Of a DNA stretch of 64,000 nucleotides, positions 35,546 to 49,607 are shown one piece after another. Origin of the DNA: Epiperipatus broadwayi (lineage: Eukaryota > Onychophora > Udeonychophora > Euonychophora > Peripatidae); the NCBI GenBank assembly GCA_028023455.1, contig JAQFVV010006643.1, positions 188,001-252,000 of the forward strand, given 5' to 3'. Each line of letters starts with the position of its first letter. Position 1 is the stretch's first letter. The notes beneath the pieces were generated by a model. It saw only the letters and a program-made list of their open reading frames with translations. It ran no database searches and was not told where the DNA came from. Made by a program: the position numbers and the translations under genes.

Positions 35546-37124
35546 TCTATACATATATATAATTATATATCGTAGCGATTTCAGCATAGTAATTAAAGTT
35601 TAATTACAATTTAATAGATATAAACATTATTTGATTAAAAATGTTATATAACTTTAGTGATATATTATTATCTTTAAAGTAACATGTATTAGGAAATTGT
35701 TTACTTTATTTTAAAAAACATTTTTGAAGGTCATAAGTCGAATAGACTTTAAAACGGATTTGCTGCAGGTAAAAACAAGTTTGAATCAATAATATCCTAA
35801 AGTTATGATATTATAGCTTATTTAAAATATAAAAAATTAATAAATAAAAGAGGTTAACCGCAAAATAACCTTAGTCGTGATAAAAATCTAATAATTCTGG
35901 ACACATGCATATATGTCATACATACATTTTTATATTGCTTTTTAATGATGTGAAGAAATTATTTAAGAACACGATAAGCAATGATAAATTGCCAAGAGTT
36001 AATACATGCTTTAATAGTTTTCACAACATATTCTGTTATTCAATTAAGCAAAAATTATCTGAGATAATTAAGATTATATAATATTTTAAATACCGTCCAC
36101 TAATTTATTTCACACAATCTAATAAATTACCCACTATCAGCTTATATATATATATGAATTAACTAGACACTAGATGTCAATATGATTAGTAGCTGTAATT
36201 TTTCTATAATTTATTTTAGGACTCTCAACTATTATTCAAATAGGAGAAAGTTTGAATCCAAAAATAATACCAAGCAATCTTTCATAATCTCATTGTTTAT
36301 CCAGACTATTAATCTAAAAGCTTAGTGCTTCCAAAATTATAAACCAAAGTAATTTAGATGTAAAACTAATCAGAAAGCAGTGTATTTGATATTCCCTTAG
36401 AAATAAGTAACAATATATAACATTAATATGTAGCAAACAGATAGTATGTATAAATTACCTTCTTTTTAACTTACATTCTCTGCTGTTAAACATCAATAAC
36501 TTATAGCTTTAAGAAAGCAGAAAGTAATATCAATGTTCACCCAATATCACTGCCATCAATTTCTGGACAATTGAAAGAAATTGATATACAAAAAACTACA
36601 TGCATCCCATAGTTTTTTTACACCTATTATACTTTTCAATCTATTTTTTTTAACATTTAAAATTGTTAAACCTAAATATTTTAATTGCAATCTGGAATTT
36701 TAATTTGAGTTAAACTGAAAAGATTAATTTGCATTTATCTGATGCAAATGATTGCACTGAGCATAAAATATAACAACAGACTGTAGTATTGGCATAAGGT
36801 ATAATTTTATTTTTATATTTGTTTATCAGATATATAAATATAAAACTACTTCAGTGAAGTATATATTGTAATAACCTCATTTAAAAGCTTACTTCAGGTG
36901 CTAATGATATTTGGATGATTACTATATTTAATAGCAAGTTGTAATTTTAAATAGCTTGTTTAAAGCATCTAAATAGTCTGTGAAAATAAGTAGAAACTAC
37001 TCAAAGTTTCTAAAAATAGGCTAATAAAATATTCATTCCATCAATTTTGGTTATCATTAAAGGATATTATTTTCTAATATAGTACTTATCACACAGTATA
37101 AATTGAATACAATGCTTTGATATA
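35546..37124. other. AT-rich DNA, nothing assigned
   Basis: Short (CT)n/(TA)n at 35537-35560 marks the truncation point of the RTE copy. Otherwise no feature recognised. Confidence 0.5.
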
Positions 37125-38345
37125 TATATATTGAACCGTATTCGAATGTGTGTATTCGAATCACCGGCCTCTTAGGCAGAGAAGAACATACTCGGAGAGT
37201 ATGTATGCCCAAACGATAGCTATAAAGTATATAACTAACGTTACATTTCCAGGACATAGCTTCTTCTCGGCTGTTGAGTTGAACACCACATCCAAAGCAC
37301 TTTTTTTTGTTTGTGTATAAACACGGGTGCCAGCTATCTATTCAAGGATGAATAAATAACGCACTTTGAGCAATGGCCACTAACCCAACGCCTAAATCCA
37401 TGACTAGCTCAGCTGTTTGTAATCACTAATAGATTATACTTAATTAGTGATTAAAAGAATTAATAAAAGAATTTGTTAAAAGGAATTGATAAAAAGAATC
37501 GATAAAAAGAATTTGGTAAAAGGATTGATAAAAAGAATTTATAAAAAAAATTGATAAAAGAATTGATAAAAAGAATTGACCGACAAATAAAGTTTAATTT
37601 TAAAGATAATTTATTAACTAACATTTATTTACTAAATTTAAACATTTTATAATTCTAATAAAAACATACGCATATTTTAAATTAACATTTCTAAATAGTG
37701 TAAATATTCTTGTTTACTTTCATAACAAAACACTGGTATTTATCTAATTTAACTAATAATATTGATATAAGGATCACGCACATATTAACTCATGCACACA
37801 CATAATAATATTAAAGTATTACATAGCATTTGAAATTTAATCACACACATCAATAGTTCATTTATGTATGATATCGAGTTCATATAATTAGACTCTTGGA
37901 GGATTCGCACGAATTAATGAAATGCAATGGCTACTACAGTATAACGAAAATAAGCAAATGTTTTACCTAGGATTTTGAATGTTGACGTAGAATTTTGTTC
38001 TTTGGAGGCTGCTTTTGGTGAGGATATTTCCATTATAAATGCTTACCAGCCGGCTGGGACGTTTCCTTGCTGAGTTTCCTGATTTTCACGATTATTGCTA
38101 TCGGAGACAAATAGATACTGACGGAGATTTTCTAAGATGTTAAGCTGACATTATTTCACGGGCAGATCTGCTGTTTTCTCGGACATCTGGGCTGGAGGTG
38201 AACGTGCGTTCCAAAATTTTCTCAGCACTGCATTTTGTTTCTTAGCTGACTCAGTTAATTTCCGAACTGCACTCTCTCAATAACTTTGTGAACTGATTCA
38301 CTGTCTGATAAAAAAGTCTATTTATACCTGCGCCTTGTTGTCTTT
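37125..38345 (-). mobile_element. LTR-like or promoter-bearing block
   Basis: The left edge reads (TA)n-TTGAACC, as at 49.60 kb. On the minus strand a core promoter GGTATAAATAG (38318-38328) is followed about 30 bases later by TCAGTT, an initiator-like word, then by about 250 bases with CpG and few ATGs. A GTAAGC donor-like site at about 38050 and an ATG opening MEISSPKAASKEQNS (about 38033) follow. This fits the U3-R-U5 of an LTR or the first exon of a gene running to lower coordinates. No second LTR and no downstream coding exon were found, so the choice stays open. Confidence 0.4.
37445..37585. repeat. Degenerate tandem repeat, unit about 16-17 bp
   Basis: About eight imperfect copies of AAAAAGAATTGATAAAA-type units. 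Confidence 0.85.
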
Positions 38346-39857
38346 CTGATATCTCTGGCAAAGATCTGTTGTCAAATTCCTTATCAATTAATCCTTTGAT
38401 AAACGTGTTTTGAAAGATTGCTTAATTAGTAATAGCCATGCAAAAACGTATTGTTTTATATTAATTAATATCTAATAGCCATTGCCGTGTTTTTCAATGA
38501 TAATCTTCCCTAACTTTCACATACATTTTATATATTTACAAATGTACATACATATGCACATATATTTTTAATACAATTTACTATTTAGTTTTAACATTAT
38601 TTTTTCTTTAATTAAAATTGAATGAAAAGAGATTTGCATGTTTTAACTTTTCCAAATTATATTTTTACTAATACTAAAAAAAACTATTTAATTCTTATCT
38701 TTTTCAAAAACAAACTGCAATAAATTCTTCAACATTTAATTTTATGTTTTTCTTTTATGAAAGATTACTTTAATAATAATTTTAGATAAAAATTATATGT
38801 GCCTATATCAATATAGGTACAATATATATATATATATAATAAAAATAATAAATACAATGATAATTAACTGCTATACATAGTTGTTAAATCCACAGAAGTA
38901 GTTTTGGTTAATTACGTAACCCTCTTCAACAGCTGTTTAAATTCAAAAAATATAATAGAAACAAACTCATCAACTCAAATCCCATGATTCCTAAATTTTA
39001 ACATTAGTGGTTTGTCTATTAATTATATTCATTTTATTTCTGTTTATGAAAATTCCCTCAATTTTTATTTTATTAATTAATGAACATTTTATTTGTATTA
39101 TACATCTATAATGGGAAAAGTTCATTTATAATAATAATATCAATGCTGCAATATAATGAAGATATTCCTCTGCAATAATAGACTTCAATAATATCATATC
39201 CAGCAAGCTGAAAAATATTTCACCAACTATTTTTTTAAAAAAAACTATTCATTCTAGTAACTATATCACATTGACAGAAGATCAAGTATCACTTCTATAT
39301 AATTAATTGTGCAATTAATAGTTATATATACAACTAATTTAATCAATTCATTGGTTACTAATTGATAAAGTTTTTATTACAATACATTTAATAAATAATT
39401 TGAATTTTGGACATTAGTTAATAAATGTAAGTTTTGCATTTAACATTAAGACTATTCTGCAAATCACATATTCATTTGGCAAAGATAACAATTAGCAGCA
39501 TATTGTTGATCTGGAAGCTAAAAACATGAAGTTCATATTTTATTTTTATTCAGTTTATATTACAAATCTTACTATCAATGCTATATCAGATTATTTCATT
39601 ACTTGATTTAGTAATGAACTGTTTTAAATCAATGCTTGGAATTATGGAAAATGAAACTGAAACTAAAACACATGATTGCTTAATATGAATTTTTATTTTA
39701 AGATCTTCAGATTTTTTTTCAGCAATACTTCCTTTCATTTCTTTATTTTTTATTTTTTTCTCTTTTCACCACAACAATGTCATCTACTTTAATATTTAGT
39801 AAGTAATAGATTCCAGATAATAGTGCCTAATAAATCACTATTCAGTGCTAACCTAGT
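38346..39857. other. AT-rich DNA, nothing assigned
   Basis: Low-complexity AT-rich sequence with a short (AT)n at 38821-38840. No gene, RNA or repeat supported. Confidence 0.5.
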
Positions 39858-39912
39858 CAGTATCCCTAGATCAGTATTATAGCTTATGGCTTTCATCATT
39901 GAGGAGCTGAGT
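39858..39912 (-). ncRNA. Hammerhead relic, family A
   Basis: On the minus strand AGCTCCTCAATGATGAAAGCC followed by ATAAGCTATAATACTGATC and TAGGGATA aligns with the family A ribozyme at 3008. CTGATGA has become AATGATGA and GAAA has become TAAT, so it is dead. Only about 55 bases of the family are recognisable here. Confidence 0.45.
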
Positions 39913-40771
39913 TGAAAAAGAAAGTATTTTGCTTAAATGGCAATGAAGAAGATGGAGTCATGTGAAATATAGAATTTTGTAACAAATAAATTATGGTACA
40001 ATTGAATAGTTTTTAAAAACAAAACTATTACCATATGTAAAACCACATTAAATCTTTAACAAATATTTATTTATAGCAGAAAGCAACATTTGCAGCAGAA
40101 TCTTTTGAAATGCATTGCTATTGTAAATAACAATAACATTCCCGTTAATTATTAAATATTTTCTATCCTCTTTATTTTTTAAAAGAGTTAATATAAGCAT
40201 TTTTAAGATCATGTATTACAACTTCGTAGATTTATATATTATCAAAAATATTTCAATAGTTTTAAAGCGACCATGTGACCATGTCACTGCCATATTTTAA
40301 CACTTCTCCAAATATTTCATCAAAACTATTAATATTACAAAGAACTGTTTGAATTTCATTAACCTAAATTACATGGTATAACCATTATTTAGGAATTTGG
40401 AGTTTAGTCAGTTTTTATGTGAACACCATTAGTATCAAATAAAACTTCTAGGAAGTTTTTTTTTTTTTTCAAACATTAAATCTCGTGTGATATTAAGAAT
40501 CAACTCATCTATAGATACTACATATCATCAGTTTTATAAAGCTAAATATATAGAAGTTTACAAATAGTAATTCAATGTAATAAATATTTGTATTATTTAC
40601 ATTTTTATTTCTAAAATAAATAAATAAAAACGTAAAATTGTTTTCACCTTTAAAGTTTAACAGTTAGTGGAATTGCATATTGGTCAGTTGTAAGCGATTC
40701 CAATATTTGAATTCATAACTAATCAGATTTTTTTTTAAAAAAAACCTTTTAGATTTGTTTCATTGTAATAG
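39913..40771. other. AT-rich DNA, nothing assigned
   Basis: No feature recognised. Confidence 0.5.
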
Positions 40772-41002
<231 letters not shown>

Positions 41003-41427
41003 TTTTAAAAACTTATTACACTGTAATTTCAAATCATTTTAAAAAATAAAAGCATTTCTTTTAGCATGTTACTCAAAATTGAATAATAATTCCCATCCTA
41101 ATATTATGAAAAAAAATATCACTATGCTTAAATAAAAAATAAGCATTATAAATTGTAAAACTATTACCCACAAACTGTTCAGCATTTATTTTTTCAATGA
41201 ATATGTATATTTTTTAACAATTATTAACAAACATTACAAAGGAATCTATAAAGATTCCAATCAGAATATTAATTTACTAATGGCCTTATTAAATTGCTTA
41301 CTTCTCCTAATACAAGTATAGATTTGATAGTCATCAGAGAATGTCAAATTGTATTTGTGAATTAGATAAATACAACAAGAATGGGTGATTTTGAATTCAG
41401 TGATCAGACTATATAGCATTTAAAAAG

Positions 41428-41503
41428 ATTAACTTCAGCTGACTTTACTGATGAATCTAATATATATTAACTTCAGCTGACTTTACTGATGAATCTAATA
41501 TAT
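41428..41503 (+). repeat. Tandem duplication of a 38-bp unit
   Basis: TTAACTTCAGCTGACTTTAC plus TGATGAATCTAATATATA occurs twice in a row without differences, ending in (AT)n. Confidence 0.88.
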
Positions 41504-41641
41504 ATATATATTCCCAGACAGGGACTTCTTATAATACAAGTTTTTTTTGCTTGCAGAAATTTTTAGTAAAGCATTCATAAAAGGGCTTTGATTTGAAGTT
41601 TGTATCAGGTGATAAATATATCTTAAATGTATAGTAAGTGT

Positions 41642-41935
41642 GAACTATTCAATAGCTTTTTATAAGGGATTTGAACTCATATTTTCAAGTTACCTACAAC
41701 TATCCAATCCATCTTATACAACTGATACACATAACCACATACCTGTCAAAAATAAATGTTTCCTAATATACACATTTAATGGTGAACCAGCGCTCATCAG
41801 TTGGTCCAGATCACCACCATCCACGCATATGTACAATCAGTGCTCAGTTTATATTAAGATAGCAAATATTCAAACTTTAATATAAGATAAATTGAATAGC
41901 TGTAAGGAGCTTGAAAGTCTGTGTTCAAGTCTAAT
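41642..41935 (-). mobile_element. Hammerhead SINE-like element, family C, full-length copy
   Basis: On the minus strand the order is: left terminus (box-B-like, GACTTGAACACAGACTTTCA), ATATTAAAGTTTG, TATCTTAATATAAACTGAGC, ACTGAT, a short centre, then the ribozyme arm and a right terminus GAGTTCAAATCCC. The ends are inverted repeats. The hammerhead region (41775-41812) has CTGATGA and stem II GCGCTG/CACC, but GAAA is now TAAA. The 81-codon plus frame at 41640 is not coding. Confidence 0.7.
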
Positions 41936-44900
41936 AATTACATTAAGTTTAGATAGAAAATATACATGCATTTAAATATTTCCATAGCTTTTTGTATATT
42001 TTCTGTGAGGCAAGTTGTCTTTTGATATTAGTTATAGAAATATATAAAAAGATGAAATACATCTGCAAAAAGTAGGATTTGAATAACAGTAATATTCATC
42101 AGTTATTAATCAATTGGGGGTCCAGAAATTTAATGTGAGCAATCCCCCCCCCCCAATTTGAAATATTATCTCTACTTCTCTGTGAGTCTATTTGATTCAT
42201 CAATATCTATTATATATAGCTTATAAAAATAAAATAAAAAAGAAAATCGGACCTTGTGGGAATACATTGGTTAGATTCACTTTATTCAAAATGAAAGGAA
42301 ATTTTTTATTACAGAAAATATGATTTTTAAGAATCTCTCTGGACAGTAATTGGTAATATCAATATCACATTGATCTTTTTTCATTAATCTATGCTACCCT
42401 ACATGAATAATTAAAAAATAAAAAAAGGAAATCTAGAATTACGTTATTATTTACATTATATTAAAATAACTTATATTGTAATAAAACTTATTAAAGCTTG
42501 CTATGAACTAAATAATTTTTGAATATCTTGTATAGATAAAAAAGTGAAATATAAATAAATTTAGAAGTCAGCATATGTTTCTTTTGACTCATTTGTCCAT
42601 GTTAGCACACATCTAAATAGCCTAAATACCTTACTATATTTTCTTTTGCACTTAAATTCTCATAATTAATATTGGATACTTGTCAAGATTGATTTTAGAC
42701 AAGTTATTTTTTAAAAAATCTGAATTTGCTTAGGAAATTATCAACTAATGTAAAATAATTTAAAAAAACAAAAAAACAATCATTTTTAATCCTGATGCAA
42801 TTTCCAGATCATTATTGCTACAAAATTATTCTTGTGAATGTAGATCAAAGATGAAAACCTTTTTGTAATAAGTCAGCATAAAAAAAAAAACTTCAATTAA
42901 ATTGCATTTCAATATGAATATTATTTTATAAAAATCTAATTATTATGTGCAACAAAAATATACAAAAAAATTTTTTTTGTCAATTTTAATGTTAACTAAC
43001 TTTGTTAGTGTTTTATATGGAATCTTCAGTTGTGGAATATTATTTTACCAAATCTTCTTTTACTCTTTGGTATTTTAAATATGTTATTATTATAAAAATA
43101 ATAAAAAACGGAATCACTCAAAAAGCTACTCAGTGGAATACAAAGCTGTAGATTCAGCTCTGAGATGAACAGAAAATTAATACATAGGTATGTATTCTGA
43201 ATAAAGACAGTAATCAATCACTCAATTCATTCTTATTCTACTACTACTTCTTATAAAGTAAATGGTTCCAGTGTGTAAAATTACATGCATGAAATTTAAT
43301 TAATGAAAGTTATCATTAAAATGATATTTCAATAAACAAAATTACAAATTGGCATTAAGTGAGTTTTTGTATTTTTGATAAATGTAGTTTTGAGGAACTA
43401 TAATCTACTGAAGATGTTTTAATTGTTAAATTAAAATAAAATTAATGAGTTGATGATTATTAAATTTAAAAAAAAAGAAATAAATTCCAATAATTTTTAT
43501 TAAGAAGCTTTATTTCATTAATTTTTTTTACTTGTATTATAACATGGCAAGTGGCAGGATGCTCTTAACTTTGTCGTACTTTGATTGAATTCAGTGTGTT
43601 TCTTTTTCTCAACAATTTTTTTGGTAAATTGTCATAATGATAAAAATGTGGGACTTTCCTATCACAGAACGTGATGCAGTGAACTAATAATTCCCAAAGG
43701 TACAGGATTCTGCTCCCCCGAAAAGTGTGCTAATGGTCATGATATGATTGCATGCCGCCGCCGTAAATAAAATGGATATATTTTTTTGTTTTTCTGTTAA
43801 TAGGTTAATCCAAAAAAAAAAAAGAGAGAAGAAAATAAACTGTAAATATTGTAATTAATTTTTCTACAATAATTTTTTTTTTTTAAAATAACAGTAATAA
43901 AAAATAAAATGTAATTATTAAATACAATGTTTTCTAGCAGGCATTTTTTTATAACATTTTTTGTGGACCTCCGAAATTGTCGATTTATCAAAAATTTAAA
44001 GAGAGATGTCACTTATTTTTAAGATTTATTTTTCGCTATTTTTTTCCTTTAATACTTGATAATATTTTGTTTTTTACCCTGAAGCTAAACCTCGTGAAGT
44101 TTTAAAGTTGTTTAGTAACTTCTATAAACTCAATACATTAAAGATAAAATCTCCTGATAACTTTTCATAATTAATAACTTTTAAGGTAAAATAAAGATTT
44201 TATCTTAAAATCAAAGAACTTTTAGACTTTTTTGCAAAACGTAAACAAATTAAGAAACGACTGCTTTAATATTACTGGTATGTTTCAGAAATCGATAGAA
44301 GGAACATTTATAATAAATTAAGTCAGTTAAGTATATTAATGGAAATTTTTATTAAAAAAGATTCATACTAATTAAATGGAACTGTTAAACTTAATTATCC
44401 CTTAGCACGTTCAAACATCATGTAATCTTTTGAAAATTTATCATAGGATTATTTTTTGCCTAGATTATTAAGCACAATGGTAGAATTATGGATTCAAGAG
44501 TCGGTGCACCCAAGAGTCTCTTTCATTTCTGGTAGTTAAAGGTCACATGGGAGTGTAGAACCATTATTTATTAGTTCATAGGAAATTGGAACATAGAAAG
44601 TAACAGAGTTCAGTTATAATTCATGGACATTGCGTTTCAAAGTTTGTATTCCACCACTGCACCAAACCACACACAGATAAGAAAGTATAAAGAACCTATT
44701 GGTAACATATTACAATTAAATTTGAATAAAAATTACCAATTGCTTATAAAATATTTTATTTACTATTTGATATCAACAAATATTTAAAATTGATCACACG
44801 CAGTTTTTGTAAATCCATGATATATTTTTAACAACTAGTGATAGTTACATTAATTGGTTTTTGTTTTATAGTCAGAGCATCAATACTCATAAGGTTTTAT

Positions 44901-45719
44901 TTTTCTGATAATAATTCATTTACTGATCACTATTAGATAGACTGACTTATTGATCAGCCACCTAACAAAAGTCTTTATCTTGTTTAGAAGTTTTTCAGCT
45001 ATTTGAAAAATATTCCAAATATACCACAGATTTTGTTAATATAATTGTGTAAAATTTATTATTAATATTTGCTAATTGAAAACATGGTTATATTAATTAT
45101 TGAATCAGCCACTCCACCATTGCGATAAATTGTAAAAAAAAAAAAAATTCAACTGAATGAGTTTTAATAGAAATTTATTACGAATTTGCTGCCGTAGACG
45201 TTCTGAATGGTTTTTGTTTTTAATTTCAAAGTATCAAAAAATTTTATTAAATTATTTGATAAATTGTTAGTTTTATGTGTGGCTATATATAGATAATAAT
45301 ATTGATTTAAATAAATATGCTGCATTTAAAAGTTAAATGTTTTAGCATAAATTGATAACTAACTATGGTATATATATTTATTATGTCATTGCTTGTATAT
45401 GGTTTTATTTTAAAATATGACTACTATTAATAATAATAACAATAGAAAATGAATGTCCTTTTTCTTTTACTTATTTATATTTTGGCATATAAATTATAAA
45501 ATAAAGATTATAATAATTTTTGTTTATTGTCTTTTTTAAGATTATAATTTCTTTTAAGTAATCAAAATGTACCAAATTAAACAGTATAATTGTTTTATAT
45601 ATAAAAAGAAACTCCCAATAAATTTAAAGCCGATATTTTACATTCTTTTTTAATGTATTATACATTTGTAGACTATATTACATAGCAAAATTTAAATAAA
45701 TAAAATAACACTAAGGAAT
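41936..45719. other. AT-rich DNA, nothing assigned
   Basis: The largest block without any assigned feature. Short hydrophobic frames (43026-43217, 43797-44012, both minus) look random. A slightly CpG-richer patch at 43660-43770 (GCATGCCGCCGCCG) stands out, but I cannot assign it. Confidence 0.5.
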
Positions 45720-47790
45720 TTATTGCATCATATCGATGTACAGCAGAATATATGTCTCTTCAAGTTTAAACTGTCTTCTCTGACCTGTAGTCTTTCTTAT
45801 GCATATCATAATAGCAATTCTCCTTATTACATCTATCAATCTTACACATGGTTTATGTCTATGTCGTTTATAACCTTTTGGGATGCACTTCAAAACTTCA
45901 ATTGTCCATTTATTAATAATTCTTCCCAGTCTCTTAATTATTCTACTGATGCCATTGATACCTGTTTGTTTTCTCACTTAAGTTACTCTTAATATATATC
46001 TCTTCATATTTTATTAAATAGTCAGAAGTCTATTGTTCCTCTGTTAATTGTCCAAGTTTTAGATCCACAAATAAAAACCTGATAAAATATAACTATTAAA
46101 GATCTTTTTCAATCATATAGGCATATTTTGTTTTAATATTCACTTATTTCTATCAAAAATATTCCATCCCAGTTAAATTCTATGATTAATTTTATTCTTC
46201 ATGTTTTTTCTGAGTTAATATTTTGACCAATATAATTGTAGTTGTTAACTTTCTTTAATATCCGATTACCAATTATTATTTTCTTCTTATGAGAAAATTT
46301 GTTGAACATTTTACCATTTATCTTTATATCTACTTTCTTATTTTTATATGATGATTTGTGCAACATTTTTGTACCTCTAAAATATTATTCCAAAAGTGAC
46401 CATTTCAGCTGCACTATGTAAATGACCTAAATAATCTCCATTTATTTTTATTCTCTTAACTTTCTATTTTAATCACAAAATACTTCTTTTAAAACTCCTG
46501 TAAAAAGTTTGAAGATGTGAAATCATCCATTGTTAATCTTAATATTGCCATGGAATATAATTATTGTTTTTTTCATTTTGATAAATATTCTTCAGGATAT
46601 AATTATACTCTGGATCTAAATATTGATAATCCAGAGCTTCAATCATTATGGAAATATATATAAATCAATTGCCTTTTCATATATTTACAATTTAAAGCAT
46701 AATGTCAACTCACATTCATTGATTCTTTTTTATAACTTCTTTCAATATTTGAATGTGATCCACTGTGCTAATTTCTTTTAAAAAATCTAGTTTATTTTTT
46801 GGTTAGTTAGAATCCATATTTATTGTAGATAAATTGTAATTATCTTGGTAAAGCTTTTATATAGAATTGTTAGAAAAATAATATATCTATATTTTTTAAT
46901 ATCTTCTTTATGACTTTTTGTAAATATTAATATTATTACTGCATTCTCTCAATCATCTGGTATATCTTTACCATTTATGTATTAAAATATAGCTTTGCCT
47001 GCAATTATTCTAATTCTTCAACTGCTTCTTTTAAAATATCAATAATAATTCCATCATTGTCTTGCTTTTACTTCTTCATAGATCTAATTTCAAGTCTCAT
47101 ATAATTATTTAAACTATTTAACAGTTCAGAAAAATTTGTAATTGTAGAGGATACTTTGTTGTTTTTCCTTTTTATTAGTATAAATTCTTTATAAAACTCT
47201 TCCATGCATTTTATAATGTATCTCTCATTTTAGTAATAATTCCATCTCTTCTTATTATTGTTAAAATAACTTCTTTTCCACTATTAAGATATTGTTTTAC
47301 ACTTTTGAGACTTATTATCTTCTATAGCTTCCCTCACTAATTTAGAATTATATTTTCTTATATCATCTTTTATCATTTTACAAAACTCTAGATATTTAAT
47401 TTCTCTTATTGCCTTCTCTCAGTGCCAATTTATTAGCAACTTCTTGTTTTTGTACCAATTGCCAAATAGAGTATCAGTTATCTTTTTATTAATTTTACTC
47501 AAGTTTAAACTAACTTTAAAGTCTGTTAAAATTTTAAAATAATTTTCAAGTTCTAATTTAAATTAATTGGATTGTTTCTGAAAGTTACGAATATCAACTG
47601 CTAAAATTCCTTTTTTAAATAGTTTTTGTCTCTCTAGTTTTGCATTACACTTATACCTTACATTCCACTAAATGGTGATTGCTTCTTATAACAAATTTAT
47701 TAAAAACATTACAATCTTAAAATGCATATTTTCTAATAGTTAAAATATAATATAATTCTGATGCTTAACATTTTTCTCAATAAAATAATT
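45720..47790 (-). pseudogene. RTE-clade LINE, older decayed copy
   Basis: The minus strand aligns with about 2.0 kb of the RTE at 50.5-53.8 kb, from the end of its endonuclease domain (FEKNV, about 47785; GSDH region about 47690) through the RT to the C-terminus (45725). Frameshifts and stops run throughout, and the FADD site (about 46410) is ruined. The best frame is the terminal 85 codons at 45720-45977 (KQTGINGI, WTIEVLKCIPKG). More diverged than the copy at 34.3 kb, so an older insertion. Confidence 0.85.
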
Positions 47791-47799
47791 CTTATTACA

Positions 47800-48222
47800 C
47801 ACATATATAATAAAATAAAATAATGAGCATGCTAATAGCTCTAAATGCAATAGAAACCATTTTAAATCTCTATCTAGAATTATCCCTATCTCCAAACCAG
47901 TTTAAAGTTAATGGCTCTCATCAGTGAGGTGCTAGGATATTCAGACACTAGATCTAAAATACCAACTCAAGTCCAGCACTTATCTAATACTTAACTATTA
48001 AGTAAAAAATCTAAAATTTTCAGACACATATATGTCTTCAAATGCAGCTATCTAACTTAAATAACTGCATGGGTCCGAACACACTTGAGCCACACCATAT
48101 ATTAATATCCTTAGCAATATAACAAAAGCAAAATTATAATAATAAATAAAATCAAGACATATATCATGTGACTTATCTTGATAAGCTTATATTATAAAAT
48201 AAAATAATGAGCATACTAATCT
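47800..48222 (-). mobile_element. Hammerhead-bearing repeat, family A, copy 2
   Basis: 47806-48070 is the reverse complement of 2895-3185 with many substitutions. The phrase AAAATAAAATAATGAGCAT at 47810 recurs at 48197, so the locus may hold the ends of a unit of about 388 bases in tandem, as a retrozyme would leave. It sits directly beside the 5' end of the RTE relic. Confidence 0.6.
47881..47940 (-). ncRNA. Decayed hammerhead, family A copy 2
   Basis: CTGATGA is intact (47918-47924, minus strand), but stem II (GAGCC with ACTTT) no longer pairs and GAAAC has become TAAAC. Outer stem I still pairs (TATCC with GGATA). Homology to 3008-3065 is clear; activity is not expected. Confidence 0.55.
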
Positions 48223-49228
48223 TTAATTTTTATTTCCATAACCATATTTATTCACAGCATTTTTATCTTTCAATTATTTTTCCAATTATTGCATTAAAGC
48301 CTACTGAGACAATTTTAAAATGTTATTTTGTCTGATCAAAAATATTTTATACATCTATATATTGTCAGATAATGAGCTCAAACCCTACATCACCAATCCA
48401 ACCCCAAGGACTCCAGAAGAAAGGGGGAGAATTGTTTTTTTCTCTTTTTTTCAAGTAATAGTTTGATAGATTAGGTATCTGTAGAGGAACTGACATTACA
48501 AAGGGAAAAAGATAAGTGAATTAAAGGCAGGATATGTTTATGGAAATATTAAGCATAGAATCATAAATGAAAAAGATTGCTGAGACTTTAACTAGTGAAG
48601 AGGACAAGGTATATATTTGGAATATTTTAACAGCCTACTGAAAAATGAAATTTTAATAGGGATAGAAAAAACTTTTGTCTCAGTTTTAAATTTCTAATAT
48701 ATTCAGAATTATGACTTAGTTCACTGGTTTATGCATCTGAACATATTTATATCTAAGCTTAAATTAGTTTTAAGCACATATAAATAGTTGTCTGTAAGCA
48801 CAGATTCCATACTTTTTTTTTCTAAGACTACTTATTAAGTTTTTTTATTTCAACTTATATCTAATAAATTATAATTTTGTTCTTTCATTATTAATAGTAT
48901 TTTCTAATACTTTTCATTACTAATTTAATATAGGACTTTTATTTTTAATAGTACTCATAATTTTTAGCTTTTCATAGTTTAATTTTCTTTCACCAATTAC
49001 CTATTAATTCAATATATATATATTTGACTTTGCTTTGACTAATTAACAAGTTTTATATATGTGAGTAAAAGCATGCATGTGTATATGCGAACACAAATGT
49101 AAACATTGAAATATATATCAAAATACTTTTTTTAATAATTTCATAATTTCTGTGTAAAAGGTTTTTTTTTTATTTATTATTTAATATATGATTTTTTCTA
49201 CAGTACAGGCCTTTTCATACCTGCACTC
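48223..49228. other. AT-rich DNA, nothing assigned
   Basis: No feature recognised. Confidence 0.5.
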
Positions 49229-49607
49229 CAATATGTAATATATAGGGGGTTTGAACTCAGATATTCTCATGACTCTCAACTATCCATGCTATCTCATACT
49301 GTTGATACACTTGATTCCATACATGTTGAAAAGATAAATAATCACCAATATAGGTATTTTGGGTTAAACCAGCACTCTATTTAAGTAAGATTTGAAATAC
49401 AGGCACTCTTCATATACTTGGAGCTTAATTATAAGTATAGTGGATTTGAAGACAGACTTTCAAGCACCCTTCAACTATTCACATTCTCATACCATTGACA
49501 CACATGTAGAAAAGATAAATAATCACCAATATACATATTTTGTGCTAAAGCAGCACTCATCAGTTGGTCCAGATTATCATCTCTCATATATATATATATT
49601 GAACCTG
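49229..49607 (-). mobile_element. Hammerhead SINE-like elements, family C, two tandem arms
   Basis: Two parallel copies of the ribozyme arm (box-B-like ends at about 49236 and 49440, period about 205) lie head to tail on the minus strand. The second holds a full hammerhead motif (49521-49578): ACCAA-CTGATGA, stem II GTGCT/AGCAC, AAAA for GAAA, then TATGTATA and TTGGT. The first keeps only the part after stem II. The right edge ends in (AT)n at 49590-49603, where a 4.2-kb block begins. Confidence 0.65.

Noticed and set aside
41440-41510. Hammerhead in the 38-bp tandem repeat
   Set aside because: CTGATGA is present twice, but there is no stem II hairpin followed by GAAA.
43660-43770. CpG-rich patch as a promoter
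   Set aside because: No TATA, initiator or downstream coding exon could be linked to it.
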